The notes below the pieces were generated by a model. The model did no database searches and had not been told where the DNA came from. It saw nothing but the letters and a program-made list of their open reading frames with translations. Shown here in pieces: positions 25,218 to 33,908 of a stretch of DNA of 64,000 nt. Location of the stretch: positions 33,074 through 97,073 of the forward strand of contig NZ_JACJPI010000041.1 in NCBI RefSeq assembly GCF_014695975.1, given 5' to 3'. Position numbers and translations under genes: made by a program. The stretch comes from Leptolyngbya sp. FACHB-321 (lineage in GTDB: Bacteria > Cyanobacteriota > Cyanobacteriia > Leptolyngbyales > Leptolyngbyaceae). Positions within the stretch are counted from its first letter, which is position 1, and each line of letters opens with the position of its first letter.

Positions 25218-25814
25218 GTGCTGACAGAGCTGCGTTGAGAGGGACTGAAAGCCGAAGCAGCGCAACTGCAAGCAGTTTTCAGTGAAGTACAGTCGCCGAA
25301 GCCAGCACGTTACTTGATAGACGCTGACTCGGAATGCTGCCCACAGTCAGATTCTACAGACATCCAAACACAGACGTGTACTTTGACCCAGAGAGCCATT
25401 AAAGAAGGGCAGAAGCGAGGACACGAGCGCATTGAAATTATTGTCGCGTCGCTGAATGACTACCCAGACAACCTGAAGTGTTTACAGCCTTTAGTAGCAG
25501 CGGCTGAGGCTGGAGTAAGGAAAGAACAGGTGAGTAGTGAAATCGAGGGTAAAGCCCCGTTTCAAACTGAAGTTTATGAAAGCCCAGACGCAACGTTAGA
25601 CCTGCTGAACCTCAAAGGCAACTCTGATAATCGACTCATTCTGATCAGCAACGGAAAAGGGGTAGGGACTCAACAAATGGTGCACCATGCTGAGAGCTTG
25701 GGAGTGAAGGTCATTGGGTACAACCCAGAGACAAAGAAGTATATTGGTGCGCCCTCACTAGCAGTACCTACGCCTACGAAGTCGGCTAAGGTCGCTAAAG
25801 ACTCCGCACGTTAA
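25218..25814 (+). pseudogene. Hypothetical with early in-frame TGA
   Basis: The frame opens at GTG 25218 (reading xLTELR), meets TGA at 25236-25238, and continues EGLKAEAAQLQAVFSEVQSP, KPARYLIDADSECCPQ and so on, to 25814. Without a late start (TTG 25314, 166 residues) there is no good initiator. CGA to TGA would explain it. The product has no family I know; the segment RLILISNGKGVGTQQMVHHA looks like a nucleotide-binding turn. It is in the same frame as the preceding broken gene. Confidence 0.5.
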
Positions 25815-25879
25815 GCCTTAACCTCAACTCCTCCCCTCACTTTGCTCATGAGGCAGGCAGAATCTCTCAAAACACTGCC

Positions 25880-26467
25880 ATGCCTGCACTCACCCTTAGA
25901 AACTGCAACACAGACATACGGCTGGTACAAGCACTGGAGACGGCTAAGAAAACGTTAGCCGAACTCATTTACACACCCGGTCTTGCTAATGCCGTACTCG
26001 AAGCCAACGGTATGGCGGCGAGGCAAATTCTTGAGGTGACGCCTGACCTGGAAGGCACTACCGTCAACATTGCGTTCTACGCCTACGACGACAGCCGTCA
26101 CTGCAAGACTGTTCCTTGTGAGGCGTTCTTAGAACCCTTCCGACTGCGACGCGCCTTGCGTAGCGGTGCCTACAAGCTAGCTTCCATTAATCCACAGCAG
26201 GCAGACCAACTCACGGCGATCGCTAGGTGGTTGCCGCTTGCTCCTGAAGCAACCATTACAGCGGTTTACGAGAACAAGCATCGACCGGCACACTTAGTTG
26301 TCTGTGAACCAACAGCGGACGGACAGACGCATTACCGCTGTACATGCCCTGACGCTCAAGCACAATTAGCGGTGCTGCCAACCCACCCAGCACTCTGGAA
26401 GGCTATGGGTCAACAACCGCTCTGCAAGCACCGACTCCGGCACGAGCGGCAGCAAACGCAAAGGTGA
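25880..26467 (+). CDS. Hypothetical protein with SWIM-type zinc finger
   Basis: 195 residues. The C-terminal YRCTCPDAQ followed ~25 residues later by PLCKHRLRHE fits the CxCx(n)CxH SWIM zinc finger, used for binding DNA or protein in plasmid, phage and recombination proteins. The N-terminal 140 residues have no recognised domain. It belongs to a run of small genes separated by pyrimidine-rich leaders. Confidence 0.65.
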   Translation: MPALTLRNCNTDIRLVQALETAKKTLAELIYTPGLANAVLEANGMAARQILEVTPDLEGTTVNIAFYAYDDSRHCKTVPCEAFLEPFRLRRALRSGAYKLASINPQQADQLTAIARWLPLAPEATITAVYENKHRPAHLVVCEPTADGQTHYRCTCPDAQAQLAVLPTHPALWKAMGQQPLCKHRLRHERQQTQR

Positions 26468-26542
26468 GGAGGAACGCTCTCTTCTTCCTCCTTCGCCCCT
26501 CCTCGCTTTGGCGCAGCACGTAAACGCTCGCCCAAAAGTCTC

Positions 26543-27199
26543 ATGCCAAAACAGAAAACAGACAAACCAGGCAAAGTCTCAGAAACAACCACAGACATGA
26601 CAGCACCTCTAGCAGCCCTGACAGCCGTGAGCAACGATTCTAAACCAGTGTCACTTTATGACGCTGAAACAGCCATGGTGCTACTGGAAGACGCCTTAGC
26701 ACAAGCAGCAGAGGACAACGCTAGCGTTACAGAAGAGCAGTTAGAAACGGCTGCTAACGCCTTTTTGGAAGCCACAAATGCTGCCAAAGACGCTGTTGAA
26801 CGCTATTGCTGGCTGATCTTCAATCGGCTGGCTCGTAGTGACGAACGCAAAGCCCAGGCGAAAGTCTGGGAGTCAAAGGCTAAAGACCTGAAGACGATCG
26901 CCCAACAGGACGAGTCCCTGGCAGTACGGCTGAAGCAAAAGCTTTTAGCCTTCCTTGATCGACGCGAAATCGCAAAGCTGGAAACCACAACGTTCAAGCT
27001 CAGTGCCCGTAACAACGGTGGCAAGCAGCCACTGGCTGTTGACGAGGACTACCCGATTCAGGACATCGCGCAATTCTACCCCAACTTGCTGAGGTTAGAA
27101 GTCGATAAAGACGCAGTCAGAGAGTTCTTGGAGAACGGTGGCGAACTCCCGTTTGCTCGCCTCGAAGAACGGGGACGCAGCTTAGTCATCAAGCCGTAA
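26543..27199 (+). CDS. Siphovirus Gp157-like protein
   Basis: 218 residues. Alternating helix (VTEEQLETAANAFLEATNAA ... WESKAKDLKTIAQQDESLAV), then FKLSARNNGGKQPLAVDEDY and a C-terminal VDKDAVREFLENGGELPFAR plus ERGRSLVIK. This is the layout of Gp157 proteins from Streptococcus-type siphoviruses and mobile elements, which have a long coiled coil. They often lie beside recombination or SSB-like genes. The exact biochemical role is not established. Confidence 0.8.
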   Translation: MPKQKTDKPGKVSETTTDMTAPLAALTAVSNDSKPVSLYDAETAMVLLEDALAQAAEDNASVTEEQLETAANAFLEATNAAKDAVERYCWLIFNRLARSDERKAQAKVWESKAKDLKTIAQQDESLAVRLKQKLLAFLDRREIAKLETTTFKLSARNNGGKQPLAVDEDYPIQDIAQFYPNLLRLEVDKDAVREFLENGGELPFARLEERGRSLVIKP

Positions 27200-27240
27200 A
27201 GCTGGTTTCCTTAAAGGTCGAAAGGGCAGTTGAGCAAAAA

Positions 27241-27380
27241 CTGCCCACAAAGGACCCAAAGTGTCCTGTTTTGCACCAGCTTTGACCCAAAAAAGCCCGA
27301 ATTGTCCTAGTTCAACCCATGAAAGACCAGATTGGGACAGTTTAGACCCAACGTGGCTAAAAGCAGCCCAATCAAGCCCA
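27241..27380 (-). repeat. Decamer array 5 (C strand on plus)
   Basis: Fourteen decamers with CC/CCC about 10 bp apart (CTGCCCACAA, AGGACCCAAA, TTTGACCCAA, AAAAGCCCGA, TTCAACCCAT). It is the most degenerate array, drifts by one or two bases, and one unit (ATTGGGACAG) is inverted. It lies between the Gp157-like and acidic-tailed protein genes. Confidence 0.75.
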
Positions 27381-27411
27381 ATTGCCTATCGACCACCCTC
27401 TTCCCCTCTCA

Positions 27412-27432
27412 CCCCTCCTGACCAGCAAGGGG
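27412..27432 (+). promoter_or_regulatory. TCCTGAC-loop hairpin before the acidic-tail gene
   Basis: CCCCT (27412-27416) pairs with AGGGG (27428-27432), and TCCTGAC lies at 27416-27422. The start codon at 27460 is 27 bases on and has no Shine-Dalgarno sequence. Same loop as at 16351 and 17797, with a different stem. Confidence 0.5.
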
Positions 27433-27459
27433 GAACTTCATTCTTCAAACCTTCTTCCC

Positions 27460-28608
27460 ATGGCTAAAGTAAACTCTAAGACTGCGGCAAGCAAAACAAC
27501 CCCAGTAACCGCAGCAACCGGTAAACAAGCAAAGTTGCCAGTGACATCCTTTCCATGTGGCAACCTGTCGCTTTTAAGTCTTCTGACCCGACCTTATACA
27601 CGAGCAGGTTCAGCGCTCATTGGTCTGGAGGAACTCAGTCCCGACGAACAAACAATGTTTCTCAAGTTTCTTGAGTTCGCAGGCAAGCCACTGCAACCCC
27701 TCGACCTGACGAAAATTCTTCGTGTTTCGGTCGAATCCGATGCTGAGACGGGTGTACTGGCGCTGAAAAAGATCTCCTCCTTTTCAGTTGCGAAAGACGG
27801 AGACAAAATGGTGCTGACTCTCGGTGCAAACAACTGGGAGATCAAGCAGAAGAACACTGAAGCCGGTGCTGTGTTTCAAGTCGGCAAGCTGACCTCACCC
27901 TTGAGCTGCAACAGCCCGAAAGACAACGAGTCTGTTGCTGCTTGGTTTAACTGGCGAGTCAAAGACACGACGGTTGGACAGGTCTACGAGTGGTCAGACT
28001 CTAAAGTCTGGTTACTCACCGAAGAACACGGCGAGGCCACAACTGTGCAAGACCTGCGCGGGGTCATGACTGATGGTGACGACCTTTTGCCACTACTGGC
28101 ACTCAAACTTGTCTTACCAGAGCCGGTGTGGAAACTGGCTTACCCTGGAGGAGACGACACTCAAGAACAGCTCATGCTACCCCTGGAGTTTGACATTACT
28201 GGGGTGTCCATTAAAACGTACACGGGCGGCAGCGGTAGCGCGTCTCGCGTTGTCCATCTGAAAGGCGCGCCGTATGAAACGGTTGCAGTCAGACGGAATG
28301 CTGCAAGCACAGTAGACGCGCTAGTCAAAGCGGGAAAAACGACCTTTGGGCTCGGTACTTACAAGCTCCAGATCTTCAGCGTCGAAATTGACAGCGAAGG
28401 CAAACATTTGACAGGACACCAAATCTTGCAAGGAAAAGCCGTTACGCTTGACATTGAAGCTGAAGAAGTGGAGTACGAGGAAGAAGACGTCGAAGCAGAG
28501 TACGAAACCGATGATGAAGACGTCGAAGCAGAGTACGAAGAGGAAGAACCTGAAGAAGCGGACGAAACCGAAGAGTCTGAAGAGACCGAAGAGGAAGACG
28601 AGTACTAA
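27460..28608 (+). CDS. Hypothetical protein with long acidic C-terminal tail
   Basis: 382 residues from ATG 27460 (an upstream in-frame ATG at 27382 would add 26 residues that cross the leader hairpin). Residues ~30-325 look beta-rich with no family I recognise. The last ~45 residues are almost only Glu, Asp, Tyr and Thr, including a repeated DVEAEYE. Acidic tails of this kind are typical of single-strand-binding proteins, where they recruit partners, and this gene sits between Gp157-like and helicase genes. An SSB-like role is a hypothesis. Confidence 0.6.
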   Translation: MAKVNSKTAASKTTPVTAATGKQAKLPVTSFPCGNLSLLSLLTRPYTRAGSALIGLEELSPDEQTMFLKFLEFAGKPLQPLDLTKILRVSVESDAETGVLALKKISSFSVAKDGDKMVLTLGANNWEIKQKNTEAGAVFQVGKLTSPLSCNSPKDNESVAAWFNWRVKDTTVGQVYEWSDSKVWLLTEEHGEATTVQDLRGVMTDGDDLLPLLALKLVLPEPVWKLAYPGGDDTQEQLMLPLEFDITGVSIKTYTGGSGSASRVVHLKGAPYETVAVRRNAASTVDALVKAGKTTFGLGTYKLQIFSVEIDSEGKHLTGHQILQGKAVTLDIEAEEVEYEEEDVEAEYETDDEDVEAEYEEEEPEEADETEESEETEEEDEY

Positions 28609-28653
28609 ACCGCTCTGTCCGCAGGTGTCCGTCCTCACAAGCTGAACGTAACT

Positions 28654-28683
28654 GGCTCTAGTCCTCGGATTAGAGCCTTTTTT
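28654..28683 (+). terminator. Intrinsic terminator
   Basis: GGCTCTA (28654-28660), 10-base loop, TAGAGCC (28671-28677), six T. It lies 45 bases after the stop of the acidic-tail gene and should end that transcript before the giant helicase gene. Confidence 0.9.
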
Positions 28684-28742
28684 CATGTCAACGACCGCAT
28701 GAAAAAAGGGGGAGAGAGGGGCGGTCTTCCAACGAGAAAGTC

Positions 28743-31700
28743 ATGTCAGTAGTTACAACCTGTGGTTCTAAGTCCGGGGTATGGGACAGACTCCCGACCG
28801 CTTTCCCTCACCCTCAAGCTCATCGCAGGCGACTGCAAGGGCAACTTTCAGCTTTAACGCATATGCTGCAACAATTTAAACTGACCAAACCCCAGACTCA
28901 AGCTACTAAGCCAGTCGTACCAAACACACATCTTGACCCAGAGTGGTTGCAACGTTCCAAGACCGTGCGGCAAAAGGTGCGCGACACACTCACAGCCATT
29001 GAGACGGTCAAAGCGCTGCAAACAGGCAAACAGGAACGGACGGACACTGACGCGCAACGTCTGAGCTGTTACTGGGGCATGGGAGTGATGACGCCGTTGT
29101 TCAAAGTGCCCGTAGAACCAGCGTGGGTGAAAGACGCAGAGCAGCTGCAAGCACTACTGACCGACGAAGAGTACGCCAAGGTACGCTCGACCATTAACAC
29201 GGCGTACTACACGCCCACGTACCTCATCGACTTCATTTACCGGGTGCTGGCACGGTTTGGCGTCAGGGGCGGTAACTTCCTTGAGCTTGGTTGTGGACCC
29301 GGTTGGTTTCTCGGACTGGCTCCTCAAGCGTGGAAAGTGAAGTGGACAGGGGTTGAAACAGAACCCATAAGTGCCGCGATCGCAGCACAGCTTTACCCAC
29401 AAGCTGTAGTGGTCAATCGTCCGATTGAACGGACACGGTTAGCTTTTGACTTCGATGTGGCAGTAGGGAACGTCCCTTTCAGTGAAGTGGTGCCCTACGA
29501 CCCACAGAGTCAGTTGCGTTCCCTCGGTGGTGTGCATGACTATTGCCTCATGCGCGAGATCGAAGCACTCAGACGCGGCGGCCTTGGGGCAGTGTTAACG
29601 TCCATTGGTACGCTTCAGTCCAAGAAGTCGCAACCCTTTCGTGAGTGGGCAGCCCAACGGGTGAGACTCATTGCCGCGCTCAAGCTACCAATGGGTGCCT
29701 TGAGTGAGAGTTCCAACACAGACGCAAGTTCCGACCTGCTGATCTTCCAGAAGCTCCAGGAAGACGAAGAGGGTAATGCTGACGAGTGGGTGAACTTGGT
29801 GGAAAGCCCGATCGTGAATGAAGAAACGCAAGAGCCGTTTCTCATGAATCAGTGGTTTCAGTCGCACCCAGAGCACCTGCTAGGCAAACTTGGGCGCGAC
29901 AAGCTCTACGGTGCGGGACGGTTAGCGCTTGAACCAGAAGGCGATGTCGAGGCCTTACTAGCAGGTGTCTTAGAACGCCTGCCACAGCAGATCTATGAAG
30001 CACCCCGGTCACAGAAGCAGTACCAGGAACCAGACACAAAGGCGATGCCGCTCGACATGCAGGAGACTAAGCCCTTTGCCTTCGTATGGCACGAAAACGA
30101 ACCGTGGCAGTGCCGGGACGGCATACTGAAGCGGGTGAAAGTCAAGGGCACAGCACGTAAGCGCTTATGGTGGCTCATCATGATCAAAGAAGCCGCCCGT
30201 AATGTTGTGCAAGTGCAATGGGAGTCTGACGACGACGAACAACTAAAAAAAGCACAGAAACGCTTAGAGCGGCTCTATGACGAGTTTACGGGTTTGAGCA
30301 ACATGGGTTGGTTGCACAGTCAGGGCAACAGTAACGTCTTTGGGAACGACCCAGACTACCCATTACTGTTAGCCTTGGAGACATGGGATCCAGACTATCC
30401 AGAACTAACTCGCAAAGCAGACATTTTCAGCAGACGCACGATTAAGCACGTGCAGTCTGTGGACAAAGTAGAGTCTGCCGCAGAAGCGCTCGTTCAAAGT
30501 AACCTCGAACAGGGACGCATTGACCTAGAGTACATGAGCCACATCTACGGCAAGCCTGTAGATGAAATTCTGGTTGAACTTCAGAAAGAAGAGCATCCAC
30601 TGGTCTTCCATGACCCGGTAACGCAGCAGTGGGTGTCTGAGGACGAGTACCTCAGTGGCAACGTCCGGGAACGGCTGGAAAAGGCAGAGCTAGCAGCCCG
30701 CACGGTCCCGAACTACCTGTTCAACGTCAAAGCACTCCAGGCAGTGCAGCTAAAACCAGTGGAACCGGGCAAAATTTATGCCCGACTGGGTTCCCCATGG
30801 CTACCACCAGAGATCATTGTCGAATTCATTCGTTACGTGCTGGAGTTGCCAGCAACCCACAAAGTAACGGTTTACAAGAACCCGCGCTCGTCCAAATGGA
30901 CGGTAGAAGGCGCTGACGTAAGTAGCCTGCTCAACACCAGTGAGTACGGCACCGATCGCGTGTCAGCAGCCAAGCTGATTGCTCAAGCCTTGAACCAGAA
31001 AACGCCCGTCGTTTACGACACACACCACGATACAACGACCAAGAACCAGGCTGAGACCCGTAAGGCAATGGTCAAACAGGACAGGCTCAAAGACCTGTTC
31101 AAACGGTGGGTGTGGCAAGACTGGGAACGTGCGACCAGACTGGCTGAAATTTACAACCGTGACTTCAACTGCTTCCGACGTCGCAAGTTCAATGGTTCAC
31201 ACCTGATTGGCAAGATTAAAGGGATTTCAGAGGTTTGGCAACAGCGGTTGTCTAACCCAAAACGGCTCTACCAGTACAACACCATTTGGCGCATGGTCAA
31301 AGCTGGCAACACTCTGGTACAGCATCCTACAGGCGCAGGGAAGACCGCAATCGCTATTGTGGCGAGTCAGCTTATGCGGCAGTACCAACTGTGCTATAAG
31401 CCCTGCCTGGTTGTCCTGGATCACCTGGTGCTACAGCAAGCAGCAGAGGCAGTCCAAATTTACCCTGGTCTACAAGTACTGACCATTAGTACGAAAGACT
31501 TAGAGGGTGCTCGCAAACGGCAGGAGTTTCAGGCTCGGATTGGTACAGGTGCCTGGGATTTAGTGGTTTGCTCTCAGACCGCACTGAAAATGCTGTCACT
31601 ACTGCCAGAGACCATTAACAAGTTTGTGGCAGACGCTGTTGAGGCAGCCGAAGACGGGTTCTACAACTCAGGGCGGAACAACAAACGCGGTGCCACTAAG

Positions 31701-33821
31701 AACCTGGAAAAGGCGAAAGACCGCGCAAAGCAAAAGACTGAAGCAGCAGTTGAAGGCGGCAAACGTGACCAGATCTATTTTGAGCACACTGGTATTGGTC
31801 GTCTGTTCATCGACGAGTCTCAGGAGTACCTGGGGCTACAAACAAACACCCAAATGACGGGTGTACTGGGTGTTATGGGTTCTGTGTCCCAGAAGGCACA
31901 AGACCTGTATTACAAGTCCCGCTACCTGGCAGAAACCTACGGGGAAGGCAAGTGCATGTACTTGCTAACCGCCACACCGATTCGTAATACGCTTGGTCAG
32001 TTCTGGGTCAACCTCAAGTTCTTGTGCCCACAAGTGCTGGAACAGCGTGGTATTGCGGCGTTTGACGACGCAATTAGCGTGTTCGCCGAGGCAAAGACTA
32101 GTGTCGAAATTACTGCTGCTGGCATTCTAGAGCTAAAGACCCGACTGGCAAGCTGGTCAAACAAACCTGAAATGCAGGCGCTCTGGTTCCTGGTCAGTGA
32201 CTTAGTGAAAGAGTCTGAACTGGACATTGAGAAACCAGAGTGCGAGTACATCATTCGTGAAGTCCCTGCCAGTCCCTCACAGCTGAAGTTCTTCGACTCT
32301 GTAGCAGAGCGTGCCCGCAGCTGCCGTGGGAAACGGATTAAGAAGGGAGACGATAACATTCCCTGGATCACCAGTGACGTGAAGCAGGGAGTCATTGACC
32401 TGAGACTATTGCCACAAGGGACGTTGAGACAGTTCCTGACTGACGAGGAAATTGGTGGACTGGGTGACGAGTTTACCAAAGCCCGGCTGTTACTGGAGGA
32501 CGTCTATGAAAGTTGGGCTCATCCGCAACACCAGGAGGAACAGGCAACTCAACTGATCTTCTGCGACGCGGGCACCCCGAACACAGAAGGACGCTTCTCG
32601 AGCTACCGCTGGTGGAAGCAGCAGCTCATTGAGAAGGGTGTACCGGAGTCTGAAATTGCGTTCGCACACGACGCCACGACTGACCAACAGAAAGCTGACA
32701 TGACACGGAAATTCCGACAGGGCGTGATCCGCATTCTGTTCGGTAGCACAAGAAAACTTGGTGCTGGGACACACTTTCCCGATCGACTGCTAGAAGTGCG
32801 GCACGTGGACTGTCCGCTGCGACCAATCGACCGCTGGCAACGGGACGGACGGCAGATCAGACCAGGGAACCGGTACAAGAAGGTACGCAACTACAGCTAC
32901 GTCACGACTGGGAAGCCGTACCAGAACGAGAAGCACAAAACCATTCAGGGTCTTAGTCCGGACTCGTACCTGTACGAAGTGAACTTGCGAAAAGCCAACT
33001 TCATTCTCGCTGGCTTCTACGAAGAGTCCGACGAGCGCACAATGGAGGACATTGACGAAACGACGCTAGATTTTGCCACGCTGGTAGCGACAGCAACCGG
33101 TGATCCACGGTTTAAGGAGAAGGTCGCACTGGACAACACCATTAGCGGTCTGCTGCTGGAAGAGTTGTCCTACCAGGGAACCCAAGCCGTGGTGAAGCAA
33201 AAGCTGCACACGTTACCCCGCATGATTGACGAAGCCCGCGCACGGTTAGAGCGCTATGAGTCCGACCGGATTACACGCCAGCCGACCAGTGCCAAGCAGT
33301 TCTCAATCACACTCAACGGTACTGTTTTCAAGAAACGTGCTGAAGCCGGTGAGGCTCTACAGGCAATTGCTGACGCGTCGTACAAACAGAAGCGTGACGG
33401 GTACGAGGACATTGGCACGTTCGCTGAGTTTCAACTCATGCTGCAAAACTTGCCAGTGAGTAACCAAACCTTGCTCCACCTGAAAGGGAAACAGATGTAC
33501 ACCTCAGTCGTACGTGACACTCCTAAAGGGACGTTGCAAGCGCTGGAAGCGGCTCTGGACAATATTGAGAAGCAAATCACCGAAACCACGGAGCAACTTG
33601 AACAGTATCGGGCTGAACAAGTAGCACTGCAACCGATTGTCAACAAACCGTTTGAGCAAGCCGCCGCACTGGAAGCGGCACTAAAACGACAAGAGGAGCT
33701 AAACCGTGAGTTAGGCGTGGTGGAGCAAGGAGCGGAGGACGCCGCAACGCCAAAAACGGCACCAACCGCAACGGCAGTAGCAACAACAGCGGTAGCAGTA
33801 GAAGCCGTGGTAACGGTATAG
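28743..33821 (+). CDS. Giant N6-adenine methyltransferase-SF2 helicase fusion
   Basis: 1692 residues. Methyltransferase: AYYTPTYLIDFIYR (~155), FLELGCGPGWFL (~177, SAM loop) and GNVPF (~242, the (D/N)PP(Y/F)-type catalytic motif in its NVPF form). Helicase: HPTGAGKTA (~862, Walker A), LFIDESQEY (~1023, DExx box), LLTATPIRN (~1076) and QRDGRQIRPGN (~1367, motif VI). A C-terminal coiled coil (~1560-1640) ends in Ala/Thr/Val low complexity. Similar fusions occur in phages and plasmids and are thought to modify or protect entering DNA, or serve replication. The ~230 residues between domains are unassigned. Confidence 0.88.
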   Translation: MSVVTTCGSKSGVWDRLPTAFPHPQAHRRRLQGQLSALTHMLQQFKLTKPQTQATKPVVPNTHLDPEWLQRSKTVRQKVRDTLTAIETVKALQTGKQERTDTDAQRLSCYWGMGVMTPLFKVPVEPAWVKDAEQLQALLTDEEYAKVRSTINTAYYTPTYLIDFIYRVLARFGVRGGNFLELGCGPGWFLGLAPQAWKVKWTGVETEPISAAIAAQLYPQAVVVNRPIERTRLAFDFDVAVGNVPFSEVVPYDPQSQLRSLGGVHDYCLMREIEALRRGGLGAVLTSIGTLQSKKSQPFREWAAQRVRLIAALKLPMGALSESSNTDASSDLLIFQKLQEDEEGNADEWVNLVESPIVNEETQEPFLMNQWFQSHPEHLLGKLGRDKLYGAGRLALEPEGDVEALLAGVLERLPQQIYEAPRSQKQYQEPDTKAMPLDMQETKPFAFVWHENEPWQCRDGILKRVKVKGTARKRLWWLIMIKEAARNVVQVQWESDDDEQLKKAQKRLERLYDEFTGLSNMGWLHSQGNSNVFGNDPDYPLLLALETWDPDYPELTRKADIFSRRTIKHVQSVDKVESAAEALVQSNLEQGRIDLEYMSHIYGKPVDEILVELQKEEHPLVFHDPVTQQWVSEDEYLSGNVRERLEKAELAARTVPNYLFNVKALQAVQLKPVEPGKIYARLGSPWLPPEIIVEFIRYVLELPATHKVTVYKNPRSSKWTVEGADVSSLLNTSEYGTDRVSAAKLIAQALNQKTPVVYDTHHDTTTKNQAETRKAMVKQDRLKDLFKRWVWQDWERATRLAEIYNRDFNCFRRRKFNGSHLIGKIKGISEVWQQRLSNPKRLYQYNTIWRMVKAGNTLVQHPTGAGKTAIAIVASQLMRQYQLCYKPCLVVLDHLVLQQAAEAVQIYPGLQVLTISTKDLEGARKRQEFQARIGTGAWDLVVCSQTALKMLSLLPETINKFVADAVEAAEDGFYNSGRNNKRGATKNLEKAKDRAKQKTEAAVEGGKRDQIYFEHTGIGRLFIDESQEYLGLQTNTQMTGVLGVMGSVSQKAQDLYYKSRYLAETYGEGKCMYLLTATPIRNTLGQFWVNLKFLCPQVLEQRGIAAFDDAISVFAEAKTSVEITAAGILELKTRLASWSNKPEMQALWFLVSDLVKESELDIEKPECEYIIREVPASPSQLKFFDSVAERARSCRGKRIKKGDDNIPWITSDVKQGVIDLRLLPQGTLRQFLTDEEIGGLGDEFTKARLLLEDVYESWAHPQHQEEQATQLIFCDAGTPNTEGRFSSYRWWKQQLIEKGVPESEIAFAHDATTDQQKADMTRKFRQGVIRILFGSTRKLGAGTHFPDRLLEVRHVDCPLRPIDRWQRDGRQIRPGNRYKKVRNYSYVTTGKPYQNEKHKTIQGLSPDSYLYEVNLRKANFILAGFYEESDERTMEDIDETTLDFATLVATATGDPRFKEKVALDNTISGLLLEELSYQGTQAVVKQKLHTLPRMIDEARARLERYESDRITRQPTSAKQFSITLNGTVFKKRAEAGEALQAIADASYKQKRDGYEDIGTFAEFQLMLQNLPVSNQTLLHLKGKQMYTSVVRDTPKGTLQALEAALDNIEKQITETTEQLEQYRAEQVALQPIVNKPFEQAAALEAALKRQEELNRELGVVEQGAEDAATPKTAPTATAVATTAVAVEAVVTV

Positions 33822-33908
33822 CACTCGTTACCACGGCTTCTACTGTCTAAAGGGAAGGCAGTCACGCTGCTTTCCCTATCACAACGCTCTTTCCTCAAAA
33901 CAACATAG

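Noticed and set aside
8931..27380. CRISPR array interpretation of the decamer arrays
   Set aside because: Units are only 10 bp with no constant repeat longer than a few bases and no spacers of 25-45 bp.
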